Source of the DNA: Firmicutes bacterium UBA6132
Lineage (GTDB): Bacteria; Bacillota_A; Clostridia; Tissierellales; Sedimentibacteraceae
DNA length: 5,908 bases
Assembly (NCBI GenBank): GCA_002435835.1
Contig: DIVM01000299.1
Span: 1-5,908, forward strand
Direction: 5' to 3'
Part shown: positions 5,086 through 5,908 of the stretch, piece after piece
How positions within the stretch are numbered: position 1 is the stretch's first letter
How the letters are laid out: each line of letters begins with the position of its first letter
The notes under the pieces: generated by a model
Database searches by the model: none
Seen by the model: the letters and a program-made list of their open reading frames with translations, nothing else
Told to the model about the DNA's origin: nothing
Program-made: the position numbers and the translations under genes

Positions 5086-5337
5086 TTAGATCCCTTTAAA
5101 AAAATCGTACAGGTTCTTAATTTCTGGGTGAGCACTTATAACTTTTAAAAGGGTGGTCATGTGGAAATTCCTTCCACTTTCCAAGTTTGTATAGGAAATT
5201 CGGGGAATCTCGTTCTTAGCGCAAAAACGCTCGATCGAAAGGCCAGTAGATTTTCTGAGTTCAAGTATTTTTTGACCTATTGCAGAAAGTATTTCCTGGT
5301 CTTCCTTTGAAATTGGAGTTTTTCTCTCGTAAGCCAT
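5086..5337 (-). CDS. Small XRE-family helix-turn-helix regulator (83 residues)
   Basis: From the ATG at 5337 the protein begins MAYERKTPISKEDQEI. The Cro/CI-type domain follows: helix 1 IGQKILELRKSTG (20-32), helix 2 SIERFCAKNEI (34-44), recognition helix PRISYTNLESGR (45-56), then TTLLKVISAHPEIKNLYDFF. It probably acts as a repressor of its own promoter and of the divergent gene at 5462. The frame stays open to 5400, but the extra 21 residues are hydrophobic and unlike this family, and starting there would put the start codon inside the repeat block, so 5337 is preferred. GAAATTTG at 5366-5359 is a partial match to the Bacteroidota -7 box (TAnnTTTG), with ATG 19 bases upstream where TTG is expected, giving a short leader consistent with the 5337 start. 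Its last codons overlap one arm of a 9-base inverted repeat (5089-5097). Confidence 0.75.
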   Translation of the reverse strand: MAYERKTPISKEDQEILSAIGQKILELRKSTGLSIERFCAKNEIPRISYTNLESGRNFHMTTLLKVISAHPEIKNLYDFFKGI

Positions 5338-5380
5338 TACCGATTTATATGTCTTGATCAAATTTCGTAATAATATCATT

Positions 5381-5445
5381 AATGTCATAATTATTACCAT
5401 ATAATTAGAAATAATATATAATTATTACCATATAATTATGACATT
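5381..5445. promoter_or_regulatory. Repeat-rich operator between the divergent XRE gene and the 56-residue gene
   Basis: A perfect 21-base direct repeat occupies 5387-5407 and 5418-5438, offset by 31 bases (about three helical turns). The block is also closed by a perfect 14-base inverted repeat, AATGTCATAATTAT at 5381-5394 with ATAATTATGACATT at 5432-5445. Each 21-base copy contains TTACCATA (5394-5401 and 5425-5432), whose reverse complement TATGGTAA recurs at 4935-4942 and 4989-4996. The block lies exactly between the two divergent start regions, and the left arm overlaps the proposed -33 region of the XRE gene. Helically phased copies suggest cooperative binding on one face of DNA, most likely by the XRE protein. 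Confidence 0.6.
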
Positions 5446-5461
5446 TAATTATATTTACCAA

Positions 5462-5632
5462 ATGAAAAAGAAGATCAAGTTTTTCCAGGAACACTTTTGT
5501 GTTGATTATGAAACTCCTGATCGGTATTTACTTCTGATTGAAGTGGAAGATGATATACCAGTCGCAGCATATGTCGTAAAAGTGCCAGAACCATATCTAA
5601 GATTCACGTTATATCCCTACGTTGTGAACTGA
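5462..5632 (+). CDS. Hypothetical small protein, 56 residues
   Basis: I do not recognise this protein. From the ATG at 5462 it begins MKKKIKFFQEHFCVDYETPD and ends LRFTLYPYVVN. The sequence alternates hydrophobic and charged residues (RYLLLIEVEDDIPVAAYVVKV), suggesting a small beta-rich fold; no signal peptide or membrane segment is evident. An in-frame ATG at 5438 would add eight residues (MTFNYIYQ) but lies inside the repeat block, so 5462 is chosen. It diverges from the XRE gene across the operator block and runs toward the serine recombinase 170 bases on. Small proteins in this position include excision or recombination cofactors, antirepressors and toxins paired with XRE antitoxins; nothing in the residues selects one of these. 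Codon content looks like normal coding sequence, but the short length leaves some doubt that it is real. Confidence 0.5.
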   Translation: MKKKIKFFQEHFCVDYETPDRYLLLIEVEDDIPVAAYVVKVPEPYLRFTLYPYVVN

Positions 5633-5802
5633 TATAAATTGGAAAGTGCCGAAGATGATACTAATATTAAAAATTGAAATAAAGTTTGGGTTGTCTGTAT
5701 CATTAATAGGGTATACTTCAAATTGACACACTTTAAATAATAAAAACCCCACAAAAACGGCCAGAATGAATTAAAAATAGGGTCAAGCTAAAAATGATAC
5801 AC
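5633..5802. promoter_or_regulatory. Leader of the serine recombinase with inverted and direct repeats, possible crossover region
   Basis: TGTATCATT (5696-5704) and AATGATACA (5793-5801) form a perfect 9-base inverted repeat. AATAGGGT follows the left copy directly (5705-5712) and recurs as a direct repeat at 5776-5783. The right arm overlaps an alternative ATG (5794) of the recombinase. Serine recombinases often bind short repeated sites close to their own gene, so this could be a recombination or autoregulatory site; this is inference. AAAGTTTG at 5681-5688 is a near match to a Bacteroidota -7 box without a matching upstream TTG. Confidence 0.35.
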
Positions 5803-5908
5803 ATGGAAGCAATTATTTATTCAAGAGTAAGCAGCCTTTCTCAGGATTATGAACGACAGCTAATAAATCTCAAAACTGTCGCTCAGGAAAAAGGATGGCA
5901 TGTCAGAA
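5803..5908 (+). CDS. Serine recombinase (resolvase/invertase family), N-terminal 35 residues (cut by window edge)
   Basis: The frame begins MEAIIYSRVSSLSQDYERQL and is open to the end of the window. IIYSRVSS carries the signature of the resolvase/invertase catalytic domain: Tyr6, Arg8 and the nucleophile Ser10, in the same positions as in gamma-delta resolvase, followed by the usual Gln/Glu-rich helix (DYERQLINLKTVAQEKGW). The enzyme makes double-strand cuts with a covalent phosphoserine link, then exchanges strands. An in-frame ATG at 5794 would add three residues; 5803 is preferred because it matches the family's usual spacing to the catalytic serine. Without the rest it cannot be told whether this is a small resolvase/invertase (about 180-200 residues) or a large serine integrase. 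It marks this end of the window as part of a mobile element. Confidence 0.85.
   Translation, partial: MEAIIYSRVSSLSQDYERQLINLKTVAQEKGWHVR

Noticed and set aside
4996..5097. 9-base inverted repeat AAAGGGATC/GATCCCTTT as a terminator or element end
   Set aside because: The arms are 84 bases apart and one is the coding end of the XRE gene (Lys-Gly-Ile codons); no T tract or other support.
5338..5400. Longer start for the XRE gene (21 extra hydrophobic residues)
   Set aside because: The extension does not fit the family and would put the start within the repeat block; a partial promoter match favours the start at 5337.
5655..5726. Possible 23-residue leader peptide before the recombinase
   Set aside because: Too short, no supporting ribosome binding site, and such frames occur by chance in AT-rich DNA.
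1..5908. CRISPR array, tRNA, rRNA or insertion sequence with terminal repeats
   Set aside because: No regularly spaced repeat series, no tRNA-like cloverleaf and no transposase gene were seen on reading both strands.

Overview
This AT-rich window reads as an accessory, mobile-element segment, probably from a member of the Bacteroidota. The taxon is inferred from weak evidence: low GC, little sign of Shine-Dalgarno sequences, and the style of the helix-turn-helix (HTH) and serine-recombinase proteins. No rRNA, tRNA or CRISPR array was seen, and no housekeeping gene is present.

Layout. The left edge holds the N-terminus of a minus-strand XRE/HTH regulator (1-82). Next comes a structured non-coding stretch (83-276) with a palindrome, an intrinsic terminator and a long hairpin. 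A minus-strand pair follows: a small ribbon-helix-helix (RHH) protein (1092-1304) just upstream of an unrecognised 267-residue protein (277-1080). Diverging from it is a plus-strand block: a 116-residue unknown (1502-1852), a 60-residue RHH protein (1985-2167) and, 7 bases later, a 410-residue Rep_trans-type rolling-circle initiator or relaxase (2175-3407). A convergent minus-strand gene (3473-4576) encodes a ParB/Srx-like N-terminal domain fused to a phage-type Dam adenine methyltransferase. A non-coding region of about 510 bases (4577-5085) carries a GATC cluster, several inverted repeats and a candidate plus-strand terminator. The right end has a small XRE regulator (5086-5337, minus) and a 56-residue unknown (5462-5632, plus) diverging from a repeat-rich operator, then the start of a serine recombinase (5803 onward, plus).

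How the parts may work together (inference). The RHH gene directly ahead of a rolling-circle Rep resembles the copG-repB arrangement of pMV158-type plasmids, or the relaxase module of MobT/NicK-type conjugative elements. The methyltransferase family often recognises GATC. GATC is missing from the rep, methyltransferase and 277-1304 genes but concentrated in the two non-coding stretches flanking the methyltransferase, so methylation could mark an origin or control region. The serine recombinase would provide site-specific integration or resolution. The strongest candidates for something undescribed are the GATC pattern with its structured non-coding region, the RHH plus 267-residue pair, and the 31-base-phased operator between the XRE gene and the 56-residue protein gene.
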